In this document: positions 7,724 through 14,378 of the stretch, piece by piece
Layout of the letters: each line of letters opens with the position of its first letter
How positions within the stretch are numbered: the first letter of the stretch is position 1
Origin: Clostridia bacterium
Lineage (GTDB): Bacteria > Bacillota > Clostridia > Christensenellales > Borkfalkiaceae
Assembly (NCBI GenBank): GCA_017452305.1
Contig: JAFTMQ010000086.1
Coordinates: 1-24,407 of the forward strand
DNA: 24,407 nt
Direction of reading: 5' to 3'
Program-made: the position numbers and the translations under genes
Notes under the pieces: generated by a model
What the model was told of the DNA's origin: nothing
The model's input: the letters and a program-made list of their open reading frames with translations, nothing else
The model's database searches: none

Positions 7724-7860
7724 ACGACGTATATGCGTCGCATTTCAGCGTTGCGCTGCGGTAACCTGCGGTCACGTACGGTTTAGTACGCTCCCTTAGG
7801 CTTTCCTCGCACGCCTTGAACTGCTCGCATCTCCGCTGTTTCCGGTTTCGTAAAACGGGC
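7724..7860 (+). repeat. Intergenic repeat copy B (after rpsP)
   Basis: This is the second copy of the element at 7124-7259, with GGTCACGTAC (7770-7779), GTACGCTCCC (7786-7795), CTTGAACTGCTCGCATCT (7815-7832) and AAACGGGC (7853-7860). The central hairpin arms CGTAC and GTACG are identical in the two copies, while the loop (GGTTTA here) and flanks have diverged. The left end can pair as CGACG/CGTCG. It fills nearly the whole rpsP-khpA gap, ending 26 nt before the khpA start. Confidence 0.8.
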
Positions 7861-7886
7861 AAACGGAGCGTTAAAAGGAGCGAACA

Positions 7887-8150
7887 ATGCTTGATTTAAT
7901 CAAATACATCGTTGAACAATTTGCCGAAGACAAAGAAAATATCGAATACGTAGTCAACGAAAAAGACCGCGTAATCGAGGTGACGGTTATTCTTTCCCCC
8001 TCGGATATGGGCAAGGTTATCGGCAAGCAAGGCAAAATTGCGAAGGCTATGCGCACCATCGTGCGCGCGGCTACTCCTGCAAGTAGCAAGAGATACGCAA
8101 TTGAAATCCGCGAACGCGGCGGCGAAACCGTCGATTGCGACGCAGAATGA
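7887..8150 (+). CDS. khpA: KH-domain RNA-binding protein KhpA (YlqC)
   Basis: This 87-aa single KH-domain protein belongs to the KhpA/YlqC family, an RNA-binding protein that pairs with KhpB/Jag and affects cell elongation and division in Gram-positive bacteria. The KH GxxG loop is in SDMGKVIGKQGKIAKAMRTI (GKQG), followed by a beta strand, YAIEIRE. AAAGGAG precedes ATG 7887. It lies between rpsP and rimM, as in Bacillus, though the small ylqD gene is missing. Transcription probably ends at the hairpin at 8179. Confidence 0.95.
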   Translation: MLDLIKYIVEQFAEDKENIEYVVNEKDRVIEVTVILSPSDMGKVIGKQGKIAKAMRTIVRAATPASSKRYAIEIRERGGETVDCDAE

Positions 8151-8178
8151 GGTGAAAACCCTTTACGGGTGGCAGTGT

Positions 8179-8209
8179 AAAAAGGCTTTTTAAAACAAAG
8201 CCTTTTTTT
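8179..8209 (+). terminator. Rho-independent terminator after khpA
   Basis: AAAAAGGCTTT (8179-8189) pairs with AAAGCCTTTTT (8197-8207) around a 7-nt loop and runs into a T tract. The A-rich 5' arm and T-rich 3' arm suggest it can work in both directions. It separates khpA from rimM, so rimM may have its own promoter, which I could not locate. Confidence 0.8.
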
Positions 8210-8230
8210 GCCATTTTATTAAAAAGGATA

Positions 8231-8249
8231 GGGGCAGGTATGCGTTGAA
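8231..8249 (+). repeat. Short dispersed motif GGGGCAGGTAYGCG, copy 2
   Basis: GGGGCAGGTATGCGTTGAA lies between the khpA terminator and rimM. All 19 bases recur, on the opposite strand, inside mutY (13351-13369). The preceding A-rich GGATA context resembles copy 1 at 1798. Confidence 0.6.
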
Positions 8250-8281
8250 CGTATTTTCCGCCCTAAAAATAGGAGTATAAC

Positions 8282-8782
8282 GTGGACCGTCTTATCATTG
8301 GCGAAGTGTTAAAACCGCAAGGCATTCGCGGTGAACTCAAAATTAAAACCTTTACGGACGAACCAACGGACGTGAAGGCGTTTGGCACGGTGTATATCGA
8401 CGATACGCCCTACAAAATTCTCTCTTTCCGCGTCGGCCCTGACGGGGCGGCGTACGTTGGCTTGCGCGGTATTCCCGATAGAAACGCGGCGGAGCTTTTC
8501 CGCGGTAAAAAGCTGGAAGGCGCACGCGAGGACGCGCCCGAATTGGAAGAGGGGCGTTATTATATCGTGGACGTTATCGGCCTTTCTTGCGAAACGGAGG
8601 AGGGGGAAGTGCTCGGCGTTGTAACCGACATTAAAAATCTTTCTTCCGACGTTTACACGATAGAAAAAGCAGGGAAGCAAATCTTGTTCCCTGCCGTAAA
8701 AGGCGTTATCGTGAAAACGGACGTTGCGGGCGGTAAGCTCATCGTGAAGAAATCCGTTTTCGACGAAATCGCAGTATATTAA
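8282..8782 (+). CDS. rimM: 16S rRNA processing protein RimM
   Basis: RimM (166 aa) assists maturation of the 30S subunit head and binds S19. The N-terminal domain starts LIIGEVLKPQGIRGELKIK and ends in LRGIPDRNAAELFRGKKL. The C-terminal PRC-barrel domain has EEGRYYIVDVIGLSCETEEG, a VYTIEKAGKQILFPA segment and the terminal VKKSVFDEI. The start is GTG 8282 with AGGAG upstream. In most Firmicutes trmD follows directly; here the next gene is a convergent thiT only 14 nt away, with no clear hairpin between them. Confidence 0.96.
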   Translation: MDRLIIGEVLKPQGIRGELKIKTFTDEPTDVKAFGTVYIDDTPYKILSFRVGPDGAAYVGLRGIPDRNAAELFRGKKLEGAREDAPELEEGRYYIVDVIGLSCETEEGEVLGVVTDIKNLSSDVYTIEKAGKQILFPAVKGVIVKTDVAGGKLIVKKSVFDEIAVY

Positions 8783-8796
8783 TTGAAAGAAACCCT

Positions 8797-9930
8797 TTAT
8801 TTCTCTTTGCTTGTTTGAAGAATGGTTTTTACAAACGATTTCGAAGTCAATACGAACGCGCCCGCAATGACGACGAACGCCATATCTATGAATACGTACA
8901 AATTATAAACGAGACTATATGCCCAAGCGTTTTGTCCTTTTGCGTAGGCTTCAAACGCGAACACGCCCGATAAAACGTGGCAAACGAAGCGCAACGTTCC
9001 CGCTATTGTCGCGCCAAAGGCAAATTTTAGCTGGGGAAGCTTTTCTAAACTTTTTCCGTCGCGGAACATCCCTGCAAGCCCTGCCGTGGCAAAAGCGATA
9101 GGGTAATCAAGCAAAAATTGCGCAGGGTGTATCAGCCAAGGGTCTTGTACGGCTTGTAATACCCCATAGACAAACCCGACAAAAACGCCTTTTTTTGTTC
9201 CAAAGATATACGAGTAAAGCATTAAAGGCAACAAACTGACAAGGGTGATAGAGCCGCCGTTAGGCATATCCCAAAGCTTTACGTAAGAAAGGGCGAAGCT
9301 CATAGCGACGCAAATCCCCGCATACGCAAGGGAACGGGTGTCAAGGGAAAAGCGGTTTTTATCAAACAAAGTTAAGCCGACGGTCAAAAGAACGGCTAAC
9401 GCCGCAGAAACGTACAGCGCAATTTGTTTGACGCTTGCCGTGTCGGAGTTATAATATCCGTCGCCGTCGATTTTTTTGTAATAATAAAGAGAAATACAAA
9501 CGAGCGCGGTAATCAAAGCGGCTACAAATGCGGCGAGAAAAATAAAGCCAAAAATCTTTTTATATTTGGGTTTATATTTAAGAATGATAAAGAAAAGGAT
9601 AAGCCCGACGAAGCATACGCAAGCCATAATTAACAGCGGGATAAGCACAAGGCGAATCAGCGTTTGTTTATCTAACCAATTCTCTTGCGCGTACCCATCG
9701 CTATAATGATAAGCGATGTCGAAGGCGAAAAAGAGGATCGCCACGATAAGCAGGTACGAGACGAGGCTGAAAAACGCATATTTCATAAAAGCCGAAAACG
9801 CTTTGCGTTTAAGGAAAAAGATAAGCACCCCCGATAGTAGCGCGGCGGCAAGGATTCCGATTGTCAGCCATTTGGCAATCGGCTCGAAAACATCGATCGC
9901 ATAGACCGAAAGCAGGGAAGAAAGAAACAT
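8797..9930 (-). CDS. thiT: Thiamine transporter ThiT (ECF S component) with N-terminal membrane extension
   Basis: The C-terminal ~180 residues match ThiT, the substrate-binding component of the energy-coupling-factor thiamine importer: KLWDMPNGGSITLVSLLPLM, then LYSYIFGTKKGVFVGFVYG, DPWLIHPAQFLLDYPIAFA, RFVCHVLSGVFAF and WAYSLVYNLYVFID (His, Tyr and Asn of the thiamine pocket). Ahead of this is a ~195-residue region with about five hydrophobic segments, not part of ordinary ~190-aa ThiT. Although the frame is open to 10050, the start is ATG 9930, because AGGAGG lies just upstream and the longer version would run through the leader terminator. The gene is controlled by the TPP riboswitch at 10060-10135. 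ECF energising genes are not in the window. Confidence 0.9.
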   Translation of the reverse strand: MFLSSLLSVYAIDVFEPIAKWLTIGILAAALLSGVLIFFLKRKAFSAFMKYAFFSLVSYLLIVAILFFAFDIAYHYSDGYAQENWLDKQTLIRLVLIPLLIMACVCFVGLILFFIILKYKPKYKKIFGFIFLAAFVAALITALVCISLYYYKKIDGDGYYNSDTASVKQIALYVSAALAVLLTVGLTLFDKNRFSLDTRSLAYAGICVAMSFALSYVKLWDMPNGGSITLVSLLPLMLYSYIFGTKKGVFVGFVYGVLQAVQDPWLIHPAQFLLDYPIAFATAGLAGMFRDGKSLEKLPQLKFAFGATIAGTLRFVCHVLSGVFAFEAYAKGQNAWAYSLVYNLYVFIDMAFVVIAGAFVLTSKSFVKTILQTSKEK

Positions 9931-9970
9931 AAAAAACCTCCTTTTTTCCGCCGTATGCGCTTTTTGAAAG

Positions 9971-10003
9971 AAAAAACGCCCACCGCAACGAATGCGTGGG
10001 GCG
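9971..10003 (-). terminator. Leader terminator between TPP riboswitch and thiT
   Basis: On the minus strand CGCCCCACGCA (10003-9993) pairs, with two bulges, with TGCGGTGGGCG (9987-9977) around a TTCGT loop, followed by a run of six T. It lies between the riboswitch and the thiT start, the arrangement expected for transcription attenuation by thiamine pyrophosphate. The antiterminator pairing was not resolved. Confidence 0.75.
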
Positions 10004-10059
10004 CAAATACTCTTTCCGTGGCGGTCGCTAAAAAAACGACGCCGCGTCAAAAACGGTTG

Positions 10060-10135
10060 TCAATCTCTCGCTCAAGTATTACCTTGCCGATTCAAATGGT
10101 ATAATCTCAGCCTTTGTAGGGCACCCACGACGGAT
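10060..10135 (-). promoter_or_regulatory. TPP (thi-box) riboswitch
   Basis: The minus strand reads GGGTGCCC, then AAGGCTGAGATTATACC, then GAATCGGCAAGGTAATACTTG and GCGAGAGA. The GGGTGC start, CTGAGA core and the later GGTAATAC part match the conserved THI element in order and spacing. It lies between a consensus promoter and a terminator ahead of the thiamine transporter gene. The ligand (thiamine pyrophosphate) is by family; P1 pairing at the ends is only a few base pairs as I can draw it. Confidence 0.92.
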
Positions 10136-10153
10136 ATTTTGTTTTGTACGTTT

Positions 10154-10182
10154 ATTATAACGGACAAAACCACACTTGTCAA
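10154..10182 (-). promoter_or_regulatory. Consensus promoter for the riboswitch-thiT transcript
   Basis: On the minus strand the -35 TTGACA (10182-10177), a 17-nt spacer and the -10 TATAAT (10159-10154) match consensus exactly. The start of transcription would fall about 10-15 nt ahead of the riboswitch. Confidence 0.88.
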
Positions 10183-10212
10183 GTCTTTCCAAAAAATTTA
10201 CGGAGGAATTTT

Positions 10213-10797
10213 ATGCGCTACGATTTTTACGCATACATGGACCGAATGAAATATATCAAGCGTTGGCAGCTTATGCGCTCCACGCGCGAGGAAAATATTA
10301 TGGAGCACTCGCAAGAGGTAACCTTGATTGCCCATGCCCTCGTCACCATCCACAACAAGGTGTTCGGCGGGAATGCAGACGTAGGGAAGACGGTGCTTTA
10401 CGCTCTCTACCACGAAACGGGCGAGGTTATGACGGGCGATCTGCCTACCCCTATCAAGTATTATAACAGTGAAATCCACGGCGCGTACAAGGAATTAGAG
10501 GAAAAAGCCTGCAAAAAAATAGTGGGTATGCTTCCCGAGGAATTGCAAGGCGAAATTTCCCCCTTTGTGCTTGCGGACGAGGACAGCACGGAATACCGCC
10601 TCGTCAAAGCGGCGGATAGACTTTCCGCGTATATCAAGTGCTTGGAAGAGCTCCGTTCGGGCAACAAGGAGTTTGCCAAGGCAAAAAAGAGTATCGAAAG
10701 TGATTTGCGGAAGCGCAAAATGCCCGAGGTGGAATACTTCTTCGAGCATTTCATCGATTCCTTCTCGCTCGCGTTAGACGATTTGGAAGCGTTTTAA
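10213..10797 (+). CDS. yfbR: HD-domain 5'-deoxynucleotidase, YfbR-like
   Basis: This 194-aa protein matches the YfbR family, which hydrolyses deoxyribonucleoside 5'-monophosphates in dNTP pool control. Conserved parts are STREENIMEHSQEV (His32), YHETGEVMTGDLPTPIKYYN (residues 66-85) and the later VKAADRLSAYIKCLEEL. The family's HD pair in the second motif reads HE here (His67-Glu68), while the rest of the motif is kept. GGAGG lies 6 nt before ATG 10213; the open frame above this runs back into the thiT promoter and is not used. It is divergent from thiT. No clear plus-strand promoter was found. Confidence 0.9.
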   Translation: MRYDFYAYMDRMKYIKRWQLMRSTREENIMEHSQEVTLIAHALVTIHNKVFGGNADVGKTVLYALYHETGEVMTGDLPTPIKYYNSEIHGAYKELEEKACKKIVGMLPEELQGEISPFVLADEDSTEYRLVKAADRLSAYIKCLEELRSGNKEFAKAKKSIESDLRKRKMPEVEYFFEHFIDSFSLALDDLEAF

Positions 10798-10868
10798 GCG
10801 CGTTTTGCTTGGATAAAAACAAAAATATCACGCAAATTTCAAACAGTTATTAGCAATTTAACGAAAAA

Positions 10869-10887
10869 ACCGTATATACTATACGGT
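10869..10887 (+). promoter_or_regulatory. 19-bp inverted repeat overlapping a possible -10 box (candidate operator)
   Basis: ACCGTATA-TAC-TATACGGT is a perfect 8-bp inverted repeat with a 3-nt centre. It contains TATACT (10875-10880), which could be the -10 of the protease promoter; no good -35 is seen at 17 nt. A protein-binding operator is the simplest reading, but no regulator gene lies nearby. Confidence 0.45.
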
Positions 10888-10902
10888 ATAGAGAAAAAGA
10901 GG

Positions 10903-10920
10903 TTGACGGACAGCCGTCAA
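10903..10920 (+). other. Hairpin in the protease 5' leader
   Basis: TTGACGG-ACAG-CCGTCAA is a perfect 7-bp stem with a 4-nt loop, ending 8 nt before the ATG of the S1C protease and just before its weak AAGG ribosome site. It could limit translation or be a second operator half. There is no T tract, so it is not a terminator. Confidence 0.4.
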
Positions 10921-10928
10921 AAAAGGTT

Positions 10929-12383
10929 ATGAAGAAATTTTTAAAGGTTATGGCATCTATACTTTGCGTGGGGACGATTGCGCTTAGCGCTACCGCCTGC
11001 ACAGAGGTTATTAGCGCGTACGATATCGCGGTGAAAAACGGCTTTGTCGGCACGGAGCAGGAGTGGTTGGCAAGCTTAAAGGGTAAGGACGGCATTGACG
11101 GCGAGGACGGCAAGGACGCGCCCGCAATTACGGTGCAGGAGCTGTACGAGCAAGCGAAGCTGGAAAATCCCGAGCTTACCTATGAGGAGTTTTGTCAACA
11201 AATCGGCATCACGAACTTCGGGCACAACGACGTGGAAATGATTGCAAACAATATCATGTCCGTCGTGGAAATTTACTGCGGTTGGACGAAAACGACGACG
11301 GTAGGCGGCTTGCTCGCAAGGGAAGAGGTGGATTACAGTATGTCCACGGGCAGCGGCGTTATCGTGAATTTGGATAAGGAAAAAGGGAACGCGCTCGTCA
11401 TTACCAACTATCACGTCCTCTATAACAAGGACAGCGACGCGAAGGGCATTTGCAGAGATAAGGATATGCGCTTATATTTGCACGGCTCGGTAATCAATTT
11501 CTATGCGGATTCTACAACGGGCTTTAACGACGGCGGCACGGACGCGATGAGGGCGACCTACGTTGGCGGCTCGATGGATTACGACGTAGCTCTTTTGCGG
11601 ATTGAAAACAGTGACTACCTCAAAAAGAGCTGTGCCACCGAGGCGAAGATAGGCGATTCCGAAAGGGCGGTAGAGGGCGAAAAGGTATTTGCCATCGGCA
11701 ACCCCGACGGCGCGGGTATTTCCGTCACGAGCGGTATTCTTTCCGTTAAATCGGAATATATAGACATCGAAGCGATTGACGAGCGGGACGTGGACGGCAA
11801 AATCGGCACGGACACGGTTAGCTATCGCGTTATGCGCACGGACGCCGCAATCAACGGCGGCAACTCGGGCGGGGCGCTCTTCAATGCAAAGGGCGAGCTT
11901 ATCGGCATCACCAACGCCAAAAGCGTCGGCACGGACAAGGACGACATGGGCTATGCGTTGCCTATCTACGACGTGGTGGCGGTTGCCAACAATATCCTCG
12001 ATAACGGCAAGGGCTGCGTAATGCGCGGTATGCTTGGCGTTATGGTCGGTCAAATAAGCGGCGTCGCGGAAAAGAACGAGGATGGCACGTTGAATATCGT
12101 GCAAAAATTTGCGGTGGCACAAGAAGTGGCGGCAAGCTCCTTCTCTTACGGCAAATTGCAGTTGAACGACGTGTTCGTTTGGGGACAGATTATCCCTAAA
12201 AAGGGCACGGCAGGTGAAAAGGTATATTTTGACCGTCAATATCAACTCAATACCCTGTTATTAAACGTGCGCTTGGGCGATACCGTTAAGCTTGGCATTA
12301 TGCGCGAGGTGAACGGCGTGGAAAGCGAAGTGACGGTGGAGCTCGTATTCAATTCCCCCAATTGCTTCGTGGCGTACAACTAA
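10929..12383 (+). CDS. Secreted lipoprotein S1C serine protease (HtrA/DegP-like) with collagen-like stretch
   Basis: This 484-aa protein starts with a lipoprotein-type signal (Lys-Lys, hydrophobic core, SATAC, predicted lipidated Cys24). Next come AYDIAVKNGFVGTEQEWLAS and a short Gly-X-Y run, GKDGIDGEDGKD (residues ~52-63), a module common in clostridial surface proteins. The trypsin-like domain has the full triad: His162 in NYHVLYN, Asp219 in DYDVALL and Ser313 in GGNSGGALF. The C-terminal ~120 residues (from about 362) resemble a degenerate PDZ domain. It is probably membrane-anchored and cleaves or chaperones misfolded exported proteins, by family inference. Its ribosome site is weak, with a hairpin directly upstream. 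Confidence 0.88.
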   Translation: MKKFLKVMASILCVGTIALSATACTEVISAYDIAVKNGFVGTEQEWLASLKGKDGIDGEDGKDAPAITVQELYEQAKLENPELTYEEFCQQIGITNFGHNDVEMIANNIMSVVEIYCGWTKTTTVGGLLAREEVDYSMSTGSGVIVNLDKEKGNALVITNYHVLYNKDSDAKGICRDKDMRLYLHGSVINFYADSTTGFNDGGTDAMRATYVGGSMDYDVALLRIENSDYLKKSCATEAKIGDSERAVEGEKVFAIGNPDGAGISVTSGILSVKSEYIDIEAIDERDVDGKIGTDTVSYRVMRTDAAINGGNSGGALFNAKGELIGITNAKSVGTDKDDMGYALPIYDVVAVANNILDNGKGCVMRGMLGVMVGQISGVAEKNEDGTLNIVQKFAVAQEVAASSFSYGKLQLNDVFVWGQIIPKKGTAGEKVYFDRQYQLNTLLLNVRLGDTVKLGIMREVNGVESEVTVELVFNSPNCFVAYN

Positions 12384-12438
12384 AAAAATATCCTCTCTTT
12401 CGAGGACGGAATAAATTAGAGAAAAGAAAACGGAAAAC

Positions 12439-12468
12439 AAGGCGCGCCCAAACGAGGGTGCGCCTTTT
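12439..12468 (+). terminator. Terminator after the S1C protease
   Basis: AAGGCGCGCCC (12439-12449) and GGGTGCGCCTT (12456-12466) form an 11-bp stem with one G-T pair and a 6-nt loop, followed by only four T in a row. Confidence 0.7.
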
Positions 12469-12515
12469 GCTATGCAGTATCCTATTTTTTTCCGCACTTT
12501 TATTTTTTTCAAGAC

Positions 12516-12550
12516 TTGACAAAGACGGCGTTTTATAGTATACTATAAAA
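12516..12550 (+). promoter_or_regulatory. Promoter with a perfect 20-bp palindrome across the -10
   Basis: TTGACA (12516-12521), a 17-nt spacer and TATACT (12539-12544) form a strong promoter. TTTTATAGTATACTATAAAA (12531-12550) is a perfect palindrome centred on the -10 box, as expected for a repressor operator. It drives the FtsK-like gene and probably the mutY-HNH-flavoprotein genes behind it. Confidence 0.7.
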
Positions 12551-12580
12551 GTAATGATTTCCACGTGGAGGAAGGCGAAT

Positions 12581-13315
12581 ATGAGAGCGGAAGAATTGAT
12601 TTCTAAGGTGTCGGGATTATCGCGCGAAGACGAGCGGTTTGAGGAATTGAAAAACGGATTGCCCTTGGGCTTGGATTCGACGGACGGGATTGTGCTTGCA
12701 CAAAAGCGCAAACGCCCGTTTACCTTGCGCAATACCTGCGTTACGGGTGTGGGCAGAAGTAATTTTATCCGCCGTTTCTTAATCACCGTTTCCTGCCTTT
12801 ACGATAGGGCGGAGGCGTGCTTTTTTATCATTTCCCCCAAGGCGGAATACGGCGAGCTGTTGCGCTTAAAATCCATGGACGTAACCGTCCCTTATATCCA
12901 TACGAAAGCGGATTTGGATATGGCGGTTTCGACGATAAAGGAACTGCTTGCACAGCGCGAGGAAGGGAAGGGCTATCCCCACCTTTTCATCGTACTTGAC
13001 GGCATAGAGGAGCTTGACGGCTGTAACCGCAACAGTGATTTAGAAGAATACAGAAGTATTTTTGAACTTTTCACCCGTCGTGAGGACGTAGATATGATTT
13101 GCGGCACCGACCTTATGCGCAGTATTTTTAGCGGCTTCCCCGGCGCGTTTGTGGGCGTGGGCAACTGCCTTGTTTCCTTGCGCGAAGAGGGGAAAGCGGA
13201 CGTTACGTACGTCAACGACGACGCGTCCATGTCTTTGCCTATCCCTATCCATTATCCTTCCGCGCCGTTGGTCATGGAAACGATTATCTATTTAAACGCC
13301 TTGCCCGAGTTATAA
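12581..13315 (+). CDS. Small FtsK/SpoIIIE-like P-loop protein with degenerate Walker A
   Basis: I do not recognise a named family, but the 244 residues follow the FtsK/SpoIIIE motor core in strand order. CVTGVGRSNFIRRFLITVS (about 53-71) stands at the Walker A position with Arg replacing the Lys of GKS. CFFIISPKAEYGELL (80-94) resembles the strand after the P-loop, HLFIVLDGIEEL (134-145) is a Walker B-like strand, and ICGTDLMRSIFSGFPG (173-188) stands where FtsK has its ATQRP segment. There are no membrane helices and no gamma winged-helix domain. ATG 12581 follows GGAGG at about 9 nt; the frame is also open from 12554. ATP hydrolysis is doubtful. It is first in the operon behind a palindromic promoter. 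Confidence 0.6.
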   Translation: MRAEELISKVSGLSREDERFEELKNGLPLGLDSTDGIVLAQKRKRPFTLRNTCVTGVGRSNFIRRFLITVSCLYDRAEACFFIISPKAEYGELLRLKSMDVTVPYIHTKADLDMAVSTIKELLAQREEGKGYPHLFIVLDGIEELDGCNRNSDLEEYRSIFELFTRREDVDMICGTDLMRSIFSGFPGAFVGVGNCLVSLREEGKADVTYVNDDASMSLPIPIHYPSAPLVMETIIYLNALPEL

Positions 13316-13325
13316 TCGCGTACAT

Positions 13326-14378
13326 ATGCAAAATAACACGAAATTTGATTTTCAACGCATACCTGCCCCCCTGCTTTTATGGTACGGAACGCACAAACGC
13401 GACCTGCCTTGGCGCAATAATCCCACGCCCTATCAAGTGTGGGTGTCCGAGATTATGCTGTAACAAACGCGCGTGGAAGCGGTGAGGGAATATTACGTCC
13501 GCTTTATGAACGCCCTGCCGACGGTGGAGGATTTGGCATATTGCGAGGAAGAAAAGCTGTTAAAACTTTGGGAGGGCTTGGGTTATTATAGCCGCGCGCG
13601 AAACCTGCAAAAAGCGGCAAAGCAAATCGTGCACGAGTTCGACGGCGTATTTCCGCAGACGAAAGAGGAACTTTTAAAGCTTGCGGGTGTGGGTAGCTAT
13701 ACGGCGGGCGCGATTTCGTCGATTGCTTACGGCTTGCCCGTGGCGGCGGTGGACGGAAACGTATTCCGCGTAGCCTCGCGCTTAGAAGAAAACGCAACCC
13801 CCATTTCCGACGTAAAATATCGAAGATATTTAGAAGAAACCCTTTCCGCCGTCTATCCGACGGACAAAAAGGACTGTTCGGATTTTACGCAAAGCTTGTT
13901 CGAGCTCGGTGCGCTCGTCTGTAAGCCGCGCAATCCCGACTGCGCGCTTTGCCCTTTAAATACGATGTGTCGCGCTTATAAAAACGGCACGCAAACGCGC
14001 TTTCCCGTCCTGCCGCAAAAGCAAGCGAAACGGGAAGAAAAGGTGCTCGTTTTTTTGATAGAAACGCCGCAGGGCTTTTGTATCCGTAGGCGAGAAGAGG
14101 GTGTTTTAAAGGGCATGAACGAATTTCCTTCCGCCGTGATTTTGGACGGGGAAACGCCCGAAAATATCCTAAACGAGTGGGGCATGTACGAGTTTACGGA
14201 AGTAAAACGAAAAAATTACGTGCATATTTTTACGCATATCCGTTGGAATATCACCTGTGTTTGGGTGCGGGCGGAATACGCGCCGTTCGATGCGTATAGC
14301 TTGGATGAAATCGAAGAGAGCATCTCTCTTCCTACCGCCTTTAAACACTGCTTGGGGACGATAAATGAAAGAATTTAA
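13326..14378 (+). pseudogene. mutY: Adenine DNA glycosylase MutY, interrupted by in-frame TAA
   Basis: MutY removes adenine mispaired with 8-oxoguanine. Read through, this frame gives 350 aa, the normal length. It contains LLLWYGTHKRDLPWRNNPTP, VWVSEIML-stop-QTRVE, the helix-hairpin-helix GVGSYTAGAISS, VDGNVFRV (catalytic Asp), the iron-sulfur site CKPRNPDCALCPLNTMC (C-X6-C-X2-C-X5-C) and a C-terminal NUDIX-like domain. The only lesion is TAA at 13461-13463 where the invariant IMLQQT motif needs the first Gln (CAA to TAA, one transition). A restart at GTG 13473 has no ribosome site and would lose the catalytic Glu in SEIML. The ATG at 13326 also lacks a clear ribosome site. A sequencing error is not excluded. 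Confidence 0.88.
13356..13369 (-). repeat. Short dispersed motif GGGGCAGGTAYGCG, copy 3 (inside mutY)
   Basis: The minus strand reads GGGGCAGGTATGCG, continuing TTGAA to 13351 and so matching copy 2 over 19 nt. It lies antisense within mutY codons for QRIPAP, ahead of the conserved catalytic domain, and includes an ATA codon that appears uncommon in this window. Confidence 0.55.

Noticed and set aside
9931..10050. Longer thiT start at 10050
   Set aside because: The extra 40 codons run through the leader terminator, and a strong AGGAGG sits just before ATG 9930.
10869..10887. CIRCE, CtsR or LexA operator before the S1C protease
   Set aside because: The arms do not match TTAGCACTC-N9-GAGTGCTAA, the CtsR heptad repeat or the GAAC-N4-GTTC type LexA box.
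11472..12245. Long minus-strand open frame (257 codons) opposite the S1C protease
   Set aside because: The plus-strand protease has an intact triad and signal peptide; the opposite frame has no ribosome site or known motif.
12554..12580. Earlier start for the FtsK-like gene
   Set aside because: ATG 12554 has no ribosome site and lies beside the promoter palindrome; ATG 12581 has GGAGG.
13461..13463. TAA reassigned to glutamine
   Set aside because: Many genes here end properly at TAA (pyrH, frr, dxr, rseP, rpsP), and reading through would add unrelated tails.
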